Below, one piece after another: positions 26,341-42,400 of a stretch of 64,000 nucleotides of DNA. The notes under the pieces are model-generated. The model was given only the letters and a program-made list of their open reading frames with translations, had not been told where the DNA came from and did no database searches. Both the position numbers and the translations under genes were made by a program. Each line of letters opens with the position of its first letter. Position 1 is the first letter of the stretch. The stretch is from Apostichopus japonicus (lineage: Eukaryota; Echinodermata; Holothuroidea; Aspidochirotida; Stichopodidae), in contig NC_092571.1 in assembly GCF_037975245.1 (NCBI RefSeq), positions 8,408,501 to 8,472,500 of the forward strand, written 5' to 3'.

Positions 26341-29300
26341 AATCGAATGTGCGGTACCGATCAATCGAATGTGCGGTACCGATCAATCGAATGTGCGGTA
26401 TTGATCAATCGAATGTTCGGTACCGATCAATATAATGTGCGGTACCGATCAATCGAATGTTCGTTACCGATCAATCGAATGTGCGGTACCGATCAATCGA
26501 TTGATCGGTACCGATCAATCGAATGTGCGGTACCGATCAATCGAATGTTCGGTACCGATCAATCGAATGTGCGATACCGATCAATCGAATGTGCGGTACC
26601 GATCAATCGAATGTTCGGTACCGATCAATCGAATGTGCGGTACCGATCAATCGAATGTGCGTTACCGATCAATCGAATGTTGGGTACCGAACAATCGAAT
26701 GTGCGGTACCGAACAATCGAATGTGCGGTACCGAAAAATCGAATGTCCGGTACCGATCAATCGAATGTGCGGTACCGATCAACTAATGTGCGATACCGAA
26801 CAATCGAATGTTCGGTATTGATCAATCGAATGTGCGGTACCGATCAATCGAATGTTCGTTACCGATCAATCGAATGTGCGGTACCGATCAATCGAATGTT
26901 CGTTACCGATCAATCGAATATGCGGTATTGATCAATCGAATGTTCGGTACCGATCAATCGAATGTGCGGTACCGATCAATCGAATGTTCGGTACCGGTCA
27001 ATCGAATGTGCGGTACCGATCAATCGAATGTGCGGTACCGATCAATCGAATGTTCGATACCAATCAATCGAATGTGCGGTACCGAACAATCGAATGTGCG
27101 GTACCGAACAATCGAATGTGCGGTACCGATCAATCGAATGTGCGGTACCGAACAATCGAATGTGCGGTACGGATCAATCGAATGTGCGGTACCGATCAAC
27201 TAATGTGCGATACCGAACAATCGAATGTTCGGTACTGATCAATCGAATGTTCGGTACCGATCAATCGAATGTTCGGTACCGATCAATCGAATGTGCGGTA
27301 CCGATCAATCGAATGTGCGTTACCGATCAATCGAATGTGCGGTATTGATCAATCGAATGTTCGGTACCAATCAATCGAATGTTCGTTACCGATCAATCGA
27401 ATGTTCGGTATTGATCAATCGAATGTTCGGTACCGATCAATCGAATGTTCGGTACCGATCAATCCAATGTTCGGTACCGATCAATCGAATGTTCGGTACC
27501 GATCAATCGAATGATCGGTACCGATCAATCGAATGTTCGGTACCGATCAATCGAATGTTCGGTACCGATCAATCGAATGTGCGGTACCGATCAATCGAAT
27601 GTGCGGTACCGATCAATCGAATGTGCGGTATTGATCAATCGAATGTTCGGTACCGATCAATATAATGTGCGGTACCGATCAATCGAATGTTCGTTACCGA
27701 TCAATCGAATGTGCGGTACCGATCAATCGAATGTTCGTTACCGATCAATCGAATGTGCGGTATTGATCAATCGAATGTACGGTACCGATCAATCTAATGT
27801 TCGGTATTGATCAATCGAATGTTCGGTACCGATCAATCGAATGTTCGGTACCGATCAATCGAATGTGCGGTACCGATCAATCGAATGTTCGATACCGATC
27901 AATCGAATGTGCGTTACCGATCAATCGAATGTACGGTATTGATCAATCGAATGTTCGGTACCGATCAATCGAATGTGCGTTACCGATCAATCGAATGTTC
28001 ATTACCGATCAATCGTATGTGCGGTACCGATCAACTAATGTGCGATACCGAACAATCGAATGTTCGGTACTGATCAATCGAATGTTCGGTAGCGATCAAT
28101 CGAATGTTCGGTACCGAACAATCGATTGTGCGGTACCGATCAATCGAATGTGCGGTACCGATCAATCGAATGTTCGGTACCGATCAATCGAATGTTCGGT
28201 ACCGATCAATCGAATGTTCGGTACCGATCAATCGAATGTGCGGTACCGATCAATCGAATGTTCGTTACCGATCAATCGAATGTGCGGTATTGATCAATCG
28301 AATGTTCGGTACCGATCAATCGAATGTGCGGTACCGATCAATCGAATGTTCGGTACCGATCAATCGAATGTGCGATACCGATCAATCGAATGTGCGTTAC
28401 CGATCAATCGAATGTTCGGTACCGATCAATCGAATGTTCGATACCGATCAATCGAATGTGCGGTACCGAACAATCGAATGTTCGTTACCGATCAATCGAA
28501 TGTGCGGTACCGATCAATCGAATGTGCGGTACCGATCAACTAATGTGCGATACCGAACAATCGAATGTTCGGTACCGATCAATCGAATGTTCGTTACCGA
28601 TCAATCGAATGTGCGTTACCGATCAATCGAATGTTCGGTACACATCAATCGAATGTTCGGTACCGATCAATCGAATGTGCGGTACCGATGAATCGAATGT
28701 GCGGTATTGATCAATCGAATGTTCGGTACCGATCAATCGAATGTGCGGTACCGATTAATCGAATGTGCGGTACCGATCAATCGAATGTTCGATACCGATC
28801 AATCGAATGTGCGGTACCGAACAATCGAATGTGCGGTACCGAACAATCGAATGTGCGGTACCGATCAATCGAATGTGCGGTACCGATCAACTAATGTGCG
28901 ATACCGAACAATCGAATGTTCGGTACTGATCAATCGAATGTTCGGTACCGATCAATCGAATGTTCGGTACCGATCAATCGAATGTGCGGTACCGATCAAT
29001 CGAATGTGCGTTACCGATCAATCGAATGTGCGGTATTGATCAATCGAATGTGCGGTACCGATCAATCGAATGTGCGGTACCGATCAATCGAATGTTCGTT
29101 ACCGATCAATCGAATGTGCGGTACCGATCAATCGAATGTTCGTTACCGATCAATCGAATGTGCGGTATTGATCAATCGAATGTTCGGTACCGATCAATCG
29201 AATGTGCGGTACCGATCAATCGAATGTTCGGTACCGGTCAATCGAATGTGCGGTACCGATCAATCGAATGTGCGGTACCGATCAATCGAATGTGCGTTAC

Positions 29301-32300
29301 CGATCAATCGAATGTTCGGTACCGATCAATCCAATGTGCGGTACCGATCAATCGAATGTGTTGTACCGATCAATCGAATGTGCGGTACCGATCAATCATA
29401 TGTGCGGTACCGATCAATCGAATGTGCGGTACCGATCAATCAAATGTGCGGTACCGATCAATCGAATGTTCGGTACCGATCAATCGAATGTGCGGTACCG
29501 ATCAATCGAATGTGCGGTACCGATCAATCGAATGTTCAATACCGATCAATCGAATGTGCGGTACCGTTCAACTAATGTGCGATACCGAACAATCGAATGT
29601 TCGATACCGATCAATCGAATATGCGGTACCGTTCAACTAATGTGCGATACCGAACAATCGAATGTTCGGTACCGTACCGATGAATCGAATGCTCGGTACC
29701 GATCAATCGAATGTTCGGTACCGATCAATCGAATGTTCGGTACCGATCAATCGAATGTGCGGTACCGATGAATCGAATGTGCGGTATTGATCAATCGAAT
29801 GTTCGGTACCGATCAATCGAATGTGCGGTACCGATTAATCGAATGTGCGGTACCGATCAATCGAATGTGCGGTATTGATCAATCGAATGTTGGGTACCGA
29901 ACAATCGAATGTGCGGTACCGAACAATCGAATGTGCGGTACCGAAAAATCGAATGTGCGGTACCGATCAATCGAATGTGCGGTACCGATCAACTAATGTG
30001 CGATACCGAACAATCGAATGTTCGGTACTGATCAATCGAATGTTCGGTACCGATCAATCGAATGTTCGGTACCGATCAATCGAATGTGCGGTACCGATCA
30101 ATCGAATGTGCGTTACCGATCAATCGAATGTGCGGTATTGATCAATCGAATGTTCGGTACCGATCAATCGAATGTGCGGTACCGATCAATCGAATGTTCG
30201 TTACCGATCAATCGAATGTGCGGTACCGATCAATCGAATGTTCGTTACCGATCAATCGAATATGCGGTATTGATCAATCGAATGTTCGGTACCGATCAAT
30301 CGAATGTTCGGTACCGATCAATCGAATGTTCGGTACCGGTCAATCGAATGTGCGGTACCGATCAATCGAATGTGCGGTACCGATCAATCGAATGTTCGAT
30401 ACCAATCAATCGAATGTGCGGTACCGAACAATCGAATGTGCGGTACCGAACAATCGAATGTGCGGTACCGATCAATCGAATGTGCGGTACCGAACAATCG
30501 AATGTGCGGTACGGATCAATCGAATGTGCGGTACCGATCAACTAATGTGCGATACCGAACAATCGAATGTTCGGTACTGATCAATCGAATGTTCGGTACC
30601 GATCAATCGAATGTTCGGTACCTATCAATCGAATGTGCGGTACCGATCAATCGAATGTGCGTTACCGATCAATCGAATGTGCGGTATTGATCAATCGAAT
30701 GTTCGGTACCAATCAATCGAATGTGCGTTACCGATCAATCGAATGTTCGTTACCGATCAATCGAATGTGCGGTACCGATCAATCGAATGTTCGTTACCGA
30801 TCAATCGAATGTGCGGTATTGATCAATCGAATGTTCGGTACCGATCAATCGAATGTGCGGTACCGATCAATCATATGTGCGGTACCGATTAATCGAATGT
30901 GCGATACCGATCAATCGAATGTGCGGTACCGATCAATCGAATGTTCGGTACCGATCAATCGAATGTGCGGTACCGATTAATCGAATGTGCGGTACCGATC
31001 AATCGAATGTGCGGTACCGATCAATCGAATGTTCGATACCGATCAATCGAATGTGCGGTACCGAACAATCGAATGTGCGGTACCGAACAATCGAATGTGC
31101 GGTACCGATCAATCGAATGTGCGGTACCGATCAACTAATGTGCGATACCGAACAATCGAATGTTCGTTACCGATCAATCGAATGTTCGTTACCGATCAAT
31201 CGAATGTGCGGTACCGATCAATCGAATGTTCGTTACCGATCAATCGAATGTGCGGTATTGATCAATCGAATGTTCGGTACCGATCAATCGAATGTGCGGT
31301 ACCGATCAATCGAATGTTCGGTACCGGTCAATCGAATGTGCGGTACCGATCAATCGAATGTGCGGTACCGATCAATCGAATGTTCGATACCGATCAATCG
31401 AATGTGCGGTACCGAACAATCGAATGTGCGGTACCGATCAACTAATTTGCGATACCGAACAATCAAATGTTCGGTACCGTACCGATGAATCGAATGTGCG
31501 GTATTGATCAATCGAATGTGCGGTACCGATCAATCGAATGTGCGGTACCGATTAATCGAATGTGCGGTACCGATCAATCGAATGTGCGGTACCGATCAAT
31601 CGAATGTTCGATACCGATCAATCGAATGTGCGGTACCGAACAATCGAATGTGCGGTACCGATCAATCGAATGTGCGGTAACGATCAATCGAATGTGCGGT
31701 ATTGATCAATCGAATGTTCGGTACCGATCAATCGAAAGTGCGGTACCGATCAATCGAATGTTCGTTACCGATCAATCGAATGTGCGGTACCGATCAATCG
31801 AATGTTCGTTACCGATCAATCGAATGTGCGGTACCGTACCGATGAATCGAATGCTCGGTACCGATCAATCGAATGTGCGGTACCGATCAATCGAATGTTC
31901 GGTACCGATCAATCGAATGTGCGGTACCGATGAATCGAATGTGCGGTATTGATCAATCGAATGTTCGTTACCGATCAATCGAATGTGCGGTACCGTACCG
32001 ATGAATCGAATGCTCGGTACCGATCAATCGAATGTGCGGTACCGATCAATCGAATGTTCGGTACCGATCAATCGAATGTGCGGTACCGATGAATCGAATG
32101 TGCGGTATTGATCAATCGAATGTTCGGTACCGATCAATCGAATGTGCGGTACCGATTAATCGAATGTGCGGTACCGATCAATCGAATGTGCGGTACCGAT
32201 CAATCGAATGTTCGATACCGATCAATCGAATGTGCGGTACCGAACAATCGAATGTGCGGTACCGAACAATCGAATGTGCGGTACCGATCAATCGAATGTG

Positions 32301-35300
32301 CGGTACCGAACAATCGAATGTGCGATACCGAACAATCGAATGTTCGGTACTGATCAATCGAATGTTCGGTACCGATCAATCGAATGTTCGGTACCGATCA
32401 ATCGAATGTGCGGTACCGATCAATCGAATGTGCGTTACCGATCAATCGAATGTGCGGTATTGATCAATCGAATGTTCGGTACCGATCAATCGAATGTGCG
32501 TTACCGATCAATCGAATGTTCGTTACCGATCAATCGAATGTGCGGTACCGATCAATCGAATGTTCGTTACCGATCAATCGAATGTGCGGTATTGATCAAT
32601 CGAATGTTCGGTACCGATCAATCGAATGTGCGGTACCGATCAATCGAATGTTCGGTACCGGTCAATCGAATGTGCGGTACCGATCAATCGAATGTTCGTT
32701 ACCGATCAATCGAATGTTCGTTACCGATCAATCGAATGTGCGGTACCGATCAATCGAATGTTCGTTACCGATGAATCGAATGCTCGGTACCGATCAATCG
32801 AATGTTCGGTACCGATCAATCGAATGTTCGGTACCGATCAATCGAATGTGCGGTACTGATCAATCGAATGTTCGGTACCGATCAATCGAATGTTCGGTAC
32901 CGATCAATCGAATGTGCGGTACCGATCAATCGAATGTGCGGTACCGATCAACTAATGTGCGATACCGAACAATCGAATGTTCGGTACTGATCAATCGAAT
33001 GTTCGGTACCGATCAATCGAATGTTCGGTACCGATCAATCGAATGTGCGGTACCGATCAATCGAATGTGCGTTACCGATCAATCGAATGTGCGGTATTGA
33101 TCAATCGAATGTTCGGTACCGATCAATCGAATGTGCGTTACCGATCAATCGAATGTTCGTTACCGATCAATCGAATGTGCGGTATTGATCAATCGAATGT
33201 TCGGTACCGATCAATCGCATGTGCGGTACCGATCAATCGAATGTTCGGTACCGGTCAATCGAATGTGCGGTACCGATCAATCGAATGTTCGTTACCGATC
33301 AATCGAATGTTCGATACCGATCAATCGAATGTGCGGTACCGAACAATCGAATGTGCGGTACCGAACAATCGAATGTGCGGTACCGATCAATCGAATGTGC
33401 GGTACCGAACAATCGAATGTGCGGTACGGATCAATCGAATGTGCGGTACCGATCAACTAATGTGCGATACCGAACAATCGAATGTTCGGTACTGATCAAT
33501 CGAATGTTCGGTACCGATCAATCGAATGTTCGGTACCGATCAATCGAATGTGCGGTACCGATCAATCGAATGTGCGTTACCGATCAATCGAATGTGCGGT
33601 ATTGATCAATCGAATGTTCGGTACCAATCAATCGAATGTGCGGTACCGATCAATCGAATGTTCGTTACCGATCAATCGAATGTTCGGTACCGATCAATCG
33701 AATGTGCGGTACCGATCAATCGAATGTACGGTACCGATCAATCGAATGTCCGGTACCGATCAATCGAATGTGCGGTACGGAGCAGTCGAATGTTCGATAC
33801 CGATCAATCGAATGTTCGGTACCGATTAATCGAACGAGCGGTACCGATCAATCGAATGTGCGGTAGCGATCAATAGAATGTGCGGAAACGATCAATCGAA
33901 TGTTCGATTACGATCAATCGAATGTTCGGTACCGATCAATCGAATGTGCGGTACCGATCAATCGAATGTGCGGTACCGATCAATCGATTGTGCGTTACCG
34001 ATCAATCGAATGTTCGGTACCGATCAATCGAATGTGCGGTACCGATCAAACGAATGTGCGGTATTGATCAATCTAATGTTCGATACCGATCAATCGAATG
34101 TTCGGTACCGATCAATCGAATGTTCGGTACCGATCAATCGAATGTGCGGTACCGATCAATCGAATGTGCGGTACCGATCAATCGAATGTTCGATACCGAT
34201 CAATCGAATGTTCGGTACCGATCAATCGAATGTGCGGTACCGATCAATCGAATGTTCGGTACCGATCAATCGAATGTGCGGTACCGATCAATAGAATGTG
34301 CGGTACCGATCAACTAATGTGCGATACCGAACAATCGAATGTTCGGTACCGTACCGATGAATCGAATGTGCGGTACCGATGAATCGAATGTGCGTTACCG
34401 ATCAATCGAATGTGCGGTACCGATCAATCGATTGTTCGTTACCGATCAATCGAATGTGCGGTACCGATCAATCGAATGTTCGTTACCGATCAATCGAATG
34501 TGCGGTATTGATCAATCGAATGTTCAGTACCGATCAATCGAATGTTCTGTACCGATCAATCGATTGTGCGGTACCGATCAATCGAATGTTCGGTACCGAT
34601 CAATCGAATGTGCGGTACCGATCAATCGAATGTGTTGTACCGATCAATCGAATGTTCGGTACCGATCAATCGAATGTGTTGTACCGATCAATCGAATGTT
34701 CGGTACCGATCAATCGAATGTGTTGTACCGATCAATCGAATGTTCGGTACCGATCAATCGAATGTTCGGTACCGATCAATCGAATGTGCGGTACCGATCA
34801 ATCGAATGTTCGTTACCGATCAATCGAATGTGCGGTATTGATCAATCGAATGTTCAGTACCGATCAATCGAATGTTCGGTACCGATCAATCGATTGTGCG
34901 GTACCGATCAATCGAATGTTCGGTACCGATCAATCGAATGTGCGGTACCGATCAATCGAATGTGTTGTACCGATCAATCGAATGTTCGGTACCGATCAAT
35001 CGAATGTTCAGTACCGATCTATCGAATGTTCGGTACCGATCAATCGAATGTTCGGTACCGATCAATCGAATGTGCGGTACCGATCAATCGATTGTGCGTT
35101 ACCGATCAATCGAATGTGTTGTACCGATCAATCGAATGTTCGGTACCGATCAATCGAAAGTTCGGTACCGATCAATCGAATGTTCGGTACCGATCAATCG
35201 AATGTTCGGTACCGATCAATCGAATGTGCGGTACCGATCAATCGATTGTGCGTTACCGATCAATCGAATGTTCGGTACCGATCAATCGAATGTGCGGTAC

Positions 35301-38300
35301 CGATCAAACGAATGTGCGGTATTGATCAATCTAATGTTCGATACCGATCAATCGAATGTTCGGTACCGATCAATCGAATGTTCGATACCGATCAATCGAA
35401 TGTTCGGTACCGATCAATCGAATGTGCGGTACCGATCAATCGAATGTGTTGTACCGATCAATCGAATGTTCGGTACCGATCAATCGAATGTTCAGTACCG
35501 ATCAATCGAATGTTCGGTACCGATCAATCGAATGTTCGGTACCGATCAATCGAATGATCGGTACCGATCAATCGAATGTTCGGTACCGATCAATCGAATG
35601 TTCGGTACCGATCAATCGAATGTGCGGTACCGATCAATCGAATGTGCGTTACCGATCAATCGAATGTTCGGTACCGATCAATCGAATGTTCGATACCGAT
35701 CAATCCAATGTGCGTTACCGATCAATCGAATGTTCGGTACCGATCAATCGAATGTGCGGTACCGATCAATCGAATGTTCGGTACCGATCAATCGAATGTG
35801 CGGTACCGATCAATCGAATGTGCGGTATTGATCAATCCAATGTTCGGTACCGATCAATCGAATGTGCGGTACCGATCAATCGAATGTTCGTTACCGATCA
35901 ATCGAATGTGCGTTACCGATCAATCGAATGTTCGGTACCGATTAATCGAATGTGCGGTACCGATCAATCGAATGTGCTGTACCGATCAATCGAATGTGCA
36001 GTACCGATCAATCATATGTGCTGTAACGATCAATCGAATGTGCGATACCGATCAATCAAATGTGCGGTACCGATCAATCGAATGTTCGGTACCGATCAAT
36101 CGAATGTGCGGTACCGATCAATCGAATGTGCGGTACCGATCAATCGAATGTTCGACACCGATCAATCGAATGTGCGGTACCGAACAATCGAATGTGCGGT
36201 ACCGAACAATCGAATGTGCGGTACCGATCAATCGAATGTGCGGTACCGATCAATCGAATGTGCGGTACCGATCAATCGAATGTTCGGTACCGATCAATCG
36301 AATGTGCGGTACCGATCAATCGATTGTGCGGTACCGATCAATCGAATGTTCGGTACCGATCAATCGAATGTGCGGTACCGATCAATCGAATGTTCGGTAC
36401 CGATCAATCGAATGTTCGGAACCGATCAATCGAATGTTCGATACCGATCAATCGAATTTTCGGTACCGAACAATCGAATATGCGGTATCGATCAATCGAA
36501 TGTGCGGTACCGATCAATCGAATGTACGGTACCGATCAATCGAACGAGCGGTACCGATCAATCGAATGTGCGGTAGCGATCAATCGAATGTGCGGTAACG
36601 ATCAATCGAATGTTCGATACCGATCAATCGAATGTTCGGTACCGATCAATCGAATGTGCGGTACCGATCAATCGAATGTGCGGTACCGATCAATCGATTG
36701 TGCGTTACCGATCAATCGAATGTTCGGTACCGATCAATCGAATGTGCGGTACCGATCAAACGAATGTGCGATATTGATCAATCTAATGTTCGATACCGAT
36801 CATTCGAATGTTCGCTACCGATCAATCGATTGTGCGGTACCGATCAATCGAATGATCGGTACCGATCAATCGAATGTGCGGTACCGATCAATCGAATGTT
36901 CGGTCCGATCAATCGAATGTGCGGTAACGATCAATCGAATGTTCGATACCGATCAATCGAATGTTCGGTACCGATCAATCGAATGTGCGGTACCGATCAA
37001 TCGAATGTGCGGTACCGATCAATCGATTGTGCGTTACCGATCAATCGAATGTTCGGTACCGATCAATCGAATGTGCGGTACCGATCAAACGAATGTGCGG
37101 TATTGATCAATCTAATGTTCGATACCGATCAATCGAATGTTCGGTACCGATCAATCGAATGTTCGGTACCGATCAATCGAATGTGCGGTACCGATTGATC
37201 GAATGTGCGGTACCGATCAATCGAATGTTCGATACCGATCAATCGAATGTGCGGTACCGAACAATCGAATGTGCGGTACCGATCAATCGAATGTGCGGTA
37301 TTGATCAATCGAATGTTCGGTACCGATCAATCGAATGTTCGGTACCGATTAATCGAATGTGCGGTACCGATCAATCGAATGTGCGGTACCGATCAATCGA
37401 ATGTTCGATACCGATCAATCGAATGTGCGGTACCGAACAATCGAATGTGCGGTACCGAACAATCGAATATGCGGTACCGATCAATTGAGTGTGCGGTACC
37501 GATCAATCGAATGTGCGGTACCGATCAACTAATGTGCGATACCGAACAATCGAATGTTCGGTACCGTACCGATCAATCGAATGTGCGGTACCGATGAATC
37601 GAATGTTCGGTACCGATCAATCGAATGTGCGGTACCGATCAATCGAATGTGCGGTACCGATCAATCGAATGTGCGGTACCGATCAATCGAATGTTCGGTA
37701 CCGATCAATCGAATGTGCGGTACCGATCAATCGAATGTGCGGTACCGATGAATCGAATGTGCGGTACCGATCAATCGAATGTGCGGTACCGATCAATCGA
37801 ATGTTCGGTACCGATCAATCGAATGTGCGGTACCGATCAATCGAATGTGCGGTACCGATCAATCGAATGTGCGGTACCGATCAATCGAATGTTCGGTACC
37901 GATCAATCGAATGTGCGGTACCGATCAATCGAATGTGCGGTACCGATCAATCGAATGTGCGGTACCGAACAATCGAATTTGCGGTACCGAACAATCGAAT
38001 GTGCGGTACCGATCAATCGAATGTGCGGTATTGATCAATCGAATGTTCGGTACCGATCAATCGAATGTTCGACACCGATCAATCGAATGTGCGGTACCGA
38101 ACAATCGAATGTGCGGTACCGAACAATCGAATGTGCGGTACCGATCAATCGATTGTGCGGTACCGATCAATCGAATGTGCGGTACCGATCAATCGAATGT
38201 TCGGTACCGATCAATCGAATGTGCGGTACCGATCAATCGATTGTGCGTTACCGATCAATCGAATGTTCGGTACCGATCAATCGAATGTGCGGTACCGATC

Positions 38301-39432
38301 AATCGAATGTTCGGTACCGATCAATCGAATGTTCGGAACCGATCAATCGAATGTTCGATACCGATCAATCGAATTTTCGGTACCGAACAATCGAATATGC
38401 GGTATCGATCAATCGAATGTGCGGTACCGATCAATCGAATGTACGGTACCGATCAATCGAACGAGCGGTACCGATCAATCGAATGTGCGGTAGCGATCAA
38501 TCGAATGTGCGGTAACGATCAATCGAATGTTCGATACCGATCAATCGAATGTTCGGTACCGATCAATCGAATAAGCGGTACCGATCAATCGAATGTGCGG
38601 TACCGATCAATCGATTGTGCGTTACCGATCAATCGAATGTTCGGTACCGATCAATCGAATGTGCGGTACCGATCAAACGAATGTGCGGTATTGATCAATC
38701 GAATGTGCGGTACCGATTGATCGAATGTGCGGTACCGATCAATCGAATGTTCGATACCGATCAATCGAATGTGCGGTACCGAACAATCGAATGTGCGTTA
38801 CCGATCAATCGAATGTGCGGTACCGATCATTCGAATGTGCGGTACCGATCAATCGAATGTGCGGTACCGATCAATCGAATGTTCGATACCGATCAATCGA
38901 ATGTGCGGTACCGAACAATCGAATGTGCGGTACCGAACAATCGAATATGCGGTACCGATCAATTGAGTGTGCGGTACCGATCAATAAAATGTGCGGTACC
39001 GATCAACTAATGTGCGATACCGAACAATCGAATGTTCGGTACCGTACCGATCAATCGAAAATGCGGTACCGATGAATCGAATGTTCGGTACCGATCAATC
39101 GAATGTGCGGTACCGATCAATCGAATGTGCGGTACCGATCAATCGAATGTGCGGTACCGATCAATCGAATGTTCGGTACCGATCAATCGAATGTGCGGTA
39201 CCGATCAATCGAATGTGCGGTACCGATGAATCGAATGTGCGGTACCGATCAATCGAATGTGCGGTACCGATCAATCGAATGTTCGGTACCGATCAATCGA
39301 ATGTGCGGTACCGATCAATCGAATGTGCGGTACCGATCAATCGAATGTGTGGTACCGATCAATCGAATGTTCGGTACCGATCAATCGAATGTGCGGTACC
39401 GATCAATCGAATGTGCGGTACCGATCAATCGA
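26341..39432 (+). repeat. 13,130-bp tandem duplication, copy 2
   Basis: Second copy of the 13.1-kb unit, directly adjacent in the same orientation. At most of the sites where the copies differ, this copy carries the array consensus base. The clear exception is TTCTGTACC at 34,548, which is private to this copy. Past 39,432 the sequence does not start a third copy; it continues instead with monomers resembling those at about 24.8 kb and 37.95 kb. The end is therefore a crossover inside a shorter internal repeat. Inferred: very recent unequal exchange, or conceivably an assembly duplication. Confidence 0.95.
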
Positions 39433-42400
39433 ATGTGCGGTACCGAACAATCGAATTTGCGGTACCGAACAATCGAATGTGCGGTACCGATCAATCGAAT
39501 GTGCGGTATTGATCAATCGAATGTTCGGTACCGATCAATCGAATGTTCGACACCGATCAATCGAATGTGCGGTACCGAACAATCGAATGTGCGGTACCGA
39601 TCAATCGAATGTGCGGTATTGATCAATCGAATGTTCGGTACCGATCAATCGAATGTTCGACACCGATCAATCGAATGTGCGGTACCGAACAATCGAATGT
39701 GCGGTACCGAACAATCGAATGTTCGGTACCGATCAATCGAATGTGCGGTACCGATCAATCGAATGTGCGGTACCGATCAATCGAATGTTCGGTACCGATC
39801 AATCGAATGTGCGGTACCGATCAATCGATTGTGCGGTACCGATCAATCGAATGTTCGGTACCGATCAATCGAATGTGCGGTACCGATCAATCGAATGTTC
39901 GGTACCGATCAATCGAATGTTCGGAACCGATCAATCGAATGTTCGATACCGATCAATCGAATTTTCGGTACCGAACAATCGAATATGCGGTATCGATCAA
40001 TCGAATGTGCGGTACCGATCAATCGAATGTACGGTACCGATCAATCGAACGAGCGGTACCGATCAATCGAATGTGCGGTAGCGATCAATCGAATGTGCGG
40101 TAACGATCAATCGAATGTTCGATACCGATCAATCGAATGTTCGGTACCGATCAATCGAATGTGCGGTACCGATCAATCGAATGTGCGGTACCGATCAATC
40201 GATTATGCGTTACCGATTAATCGAATGTTCGGTACCGATCAATCGAATGTGCGGTACCGATCAAACGAATGTGCGGTATTGATCAATCTAATGTTCGATA
40301 CCGATCAATCGAATGTTCGGTACCGATCAATCGAATGTTCGGTACCGATCAATCGAATGTGCGGTACCGATTGATCGAATGTGCGGTACCGATCAATCGA
40401 ATGTTCGATACCGATCAATCGAATGTGCGGTACCGAACAATCGAATGTGCGGTACCGATCAATCGAATGTGCGGTACCGATCATTCGAATGTTCGCTACC
40501 GATCAATCGATTGTGCGGTACCGATTAATCGAATGTTCGGTACCGATCAATCGAATGTGCGGTACCGATCAATCGAATGTTCGGTACCGATCAATCGAAT
40601 GTTCGGTACCGATCAATCGAATGTTCGGTACCGATCAATCGAATGATCGGTACCGATCAATCGAATGTGCGGTACCGATCAATCGAATGTTCGTTACCGA
40701 TCAATCGAATGTGCGGTAACGATCAATCGAATGTTCGATACCGATCAATCGAATGTTCGGTACCGATCAATCGAATGTTCGTTACCGATCAATCGAATGT
40801 GCGGTACCGATCAATCGATTGTGCGTTACCGATCAATCGAATGTTCGGTACCGATCAATCGAATGTGCGGTACCGATCAAACGAATGTGCGGTATTGATC
40901 AATCTAATGTTCGATACCGATCAATCGAATGTTCGGTACCGATCAATCAAATGTTCGGTACCGATCAATCGAATGTGCGGTACCGATTGATCGAATGTGC
41001 GGTACCGATCAACCGAATGTTCGATACCGATCAATCGAATGTGCGGTACCGAACAATCGAATGTGCGGTACCGATCAATCGAATGTTCGTTACCGATCAA
41101 TCGAATGTTCGGTACCGATCAATCGAATGTTCGGTACCGATAAATGGAATGTGCGTTACCGATCAATCGAATGTTCGGTACCGATCAATCGAATGTGCGG
41201 TACCGATCAATCGAATGTTCGGTACCGATCAATCGAATGTGCGGTACCGATCAATCGAATGTGCTGTACCGATCAATCGAATGTGCGGTACCGATCAATC
41301 ATATGTGCGGTACCGATCAATCGAATGTGCGATACCGATCAATCGAATGTGCGGTACCGATCAATCGAATGTTCGGTACCGATCAATCGAATGTGCGGTA
41401 CCGATCAATCGAATGTGCAGTACCGATCAATCGAATGTGCGGTATTGATCAATCGAATGTTCGGTACCGATCAATCGAATGTGCGGTACCGATTAATCGA
41501 ATGTGCGGTACCGATGAATCGAATGTGCGGTACCGATCAATCGAATGTTCGATACCGATCAATCGAATGTGCGGTACCGAACAATCGAATGTGCGGTACC
41601 GAACAATCGAATATGCGGTACCGATCAATTGAGTGTGCGGTACCGATCAATCGAATGTGCGGTACCGATCAACTAATGTGCGATACCGAACAATCGAATG
41701 TTCGGTACCGTACCGATTAATCGAATGTGCGGTACCGATGAATCGAATGTTCGGTACCGATCAATCGAATGTGCGGTACCGATCAATCGAATGTGCGGTA
41801 CCGATCAATCGAATGTGCGGTACCGATCAATCGAATGTTCGGTACCGATCAATCGAATGTGCGGTACCGATCAATCGAATGTGCGGTACCGATGAATCGA
41901 ATGTGCGGTACCGATCAATCGAATGTGCGGTACCGATCAATCGAATGTTCGGTACCGATCAATCGAATGTGCGGTACCGATCAATCGAATGTGCGGTACC
42001 GATCAATCGAATGTGCGGTACCGATCAATCGAATGTTCGGTACCGATCAATCGAATGTGCGGTACCGATCAATCGAATGTGCGGTACCGATCAATCGAAT
42101 GTGCGGTACCGAACAATCGAATGTGCGGTACCGAACAATCGAATGTGCGGTACCGATCAATCGAATGTGCGGTATTGATCAATCGAATGTTCGGTACCGA
42201 TCAATCGAATGTGCGGTACCGATCAATCGAATGTTCGGTACCGATCAATCGAATGTTCGCTACCGATCAATCGATTGTGCGGTACCGATCAATCGAATGT
42301 TCGGTACCGATCAATAGAATGTACGATACCGATCAATCGAATGTTCGGTACCGATCAATCGAATGATCGGTACCGATCAATCGAATGTGCGGTACCGATC

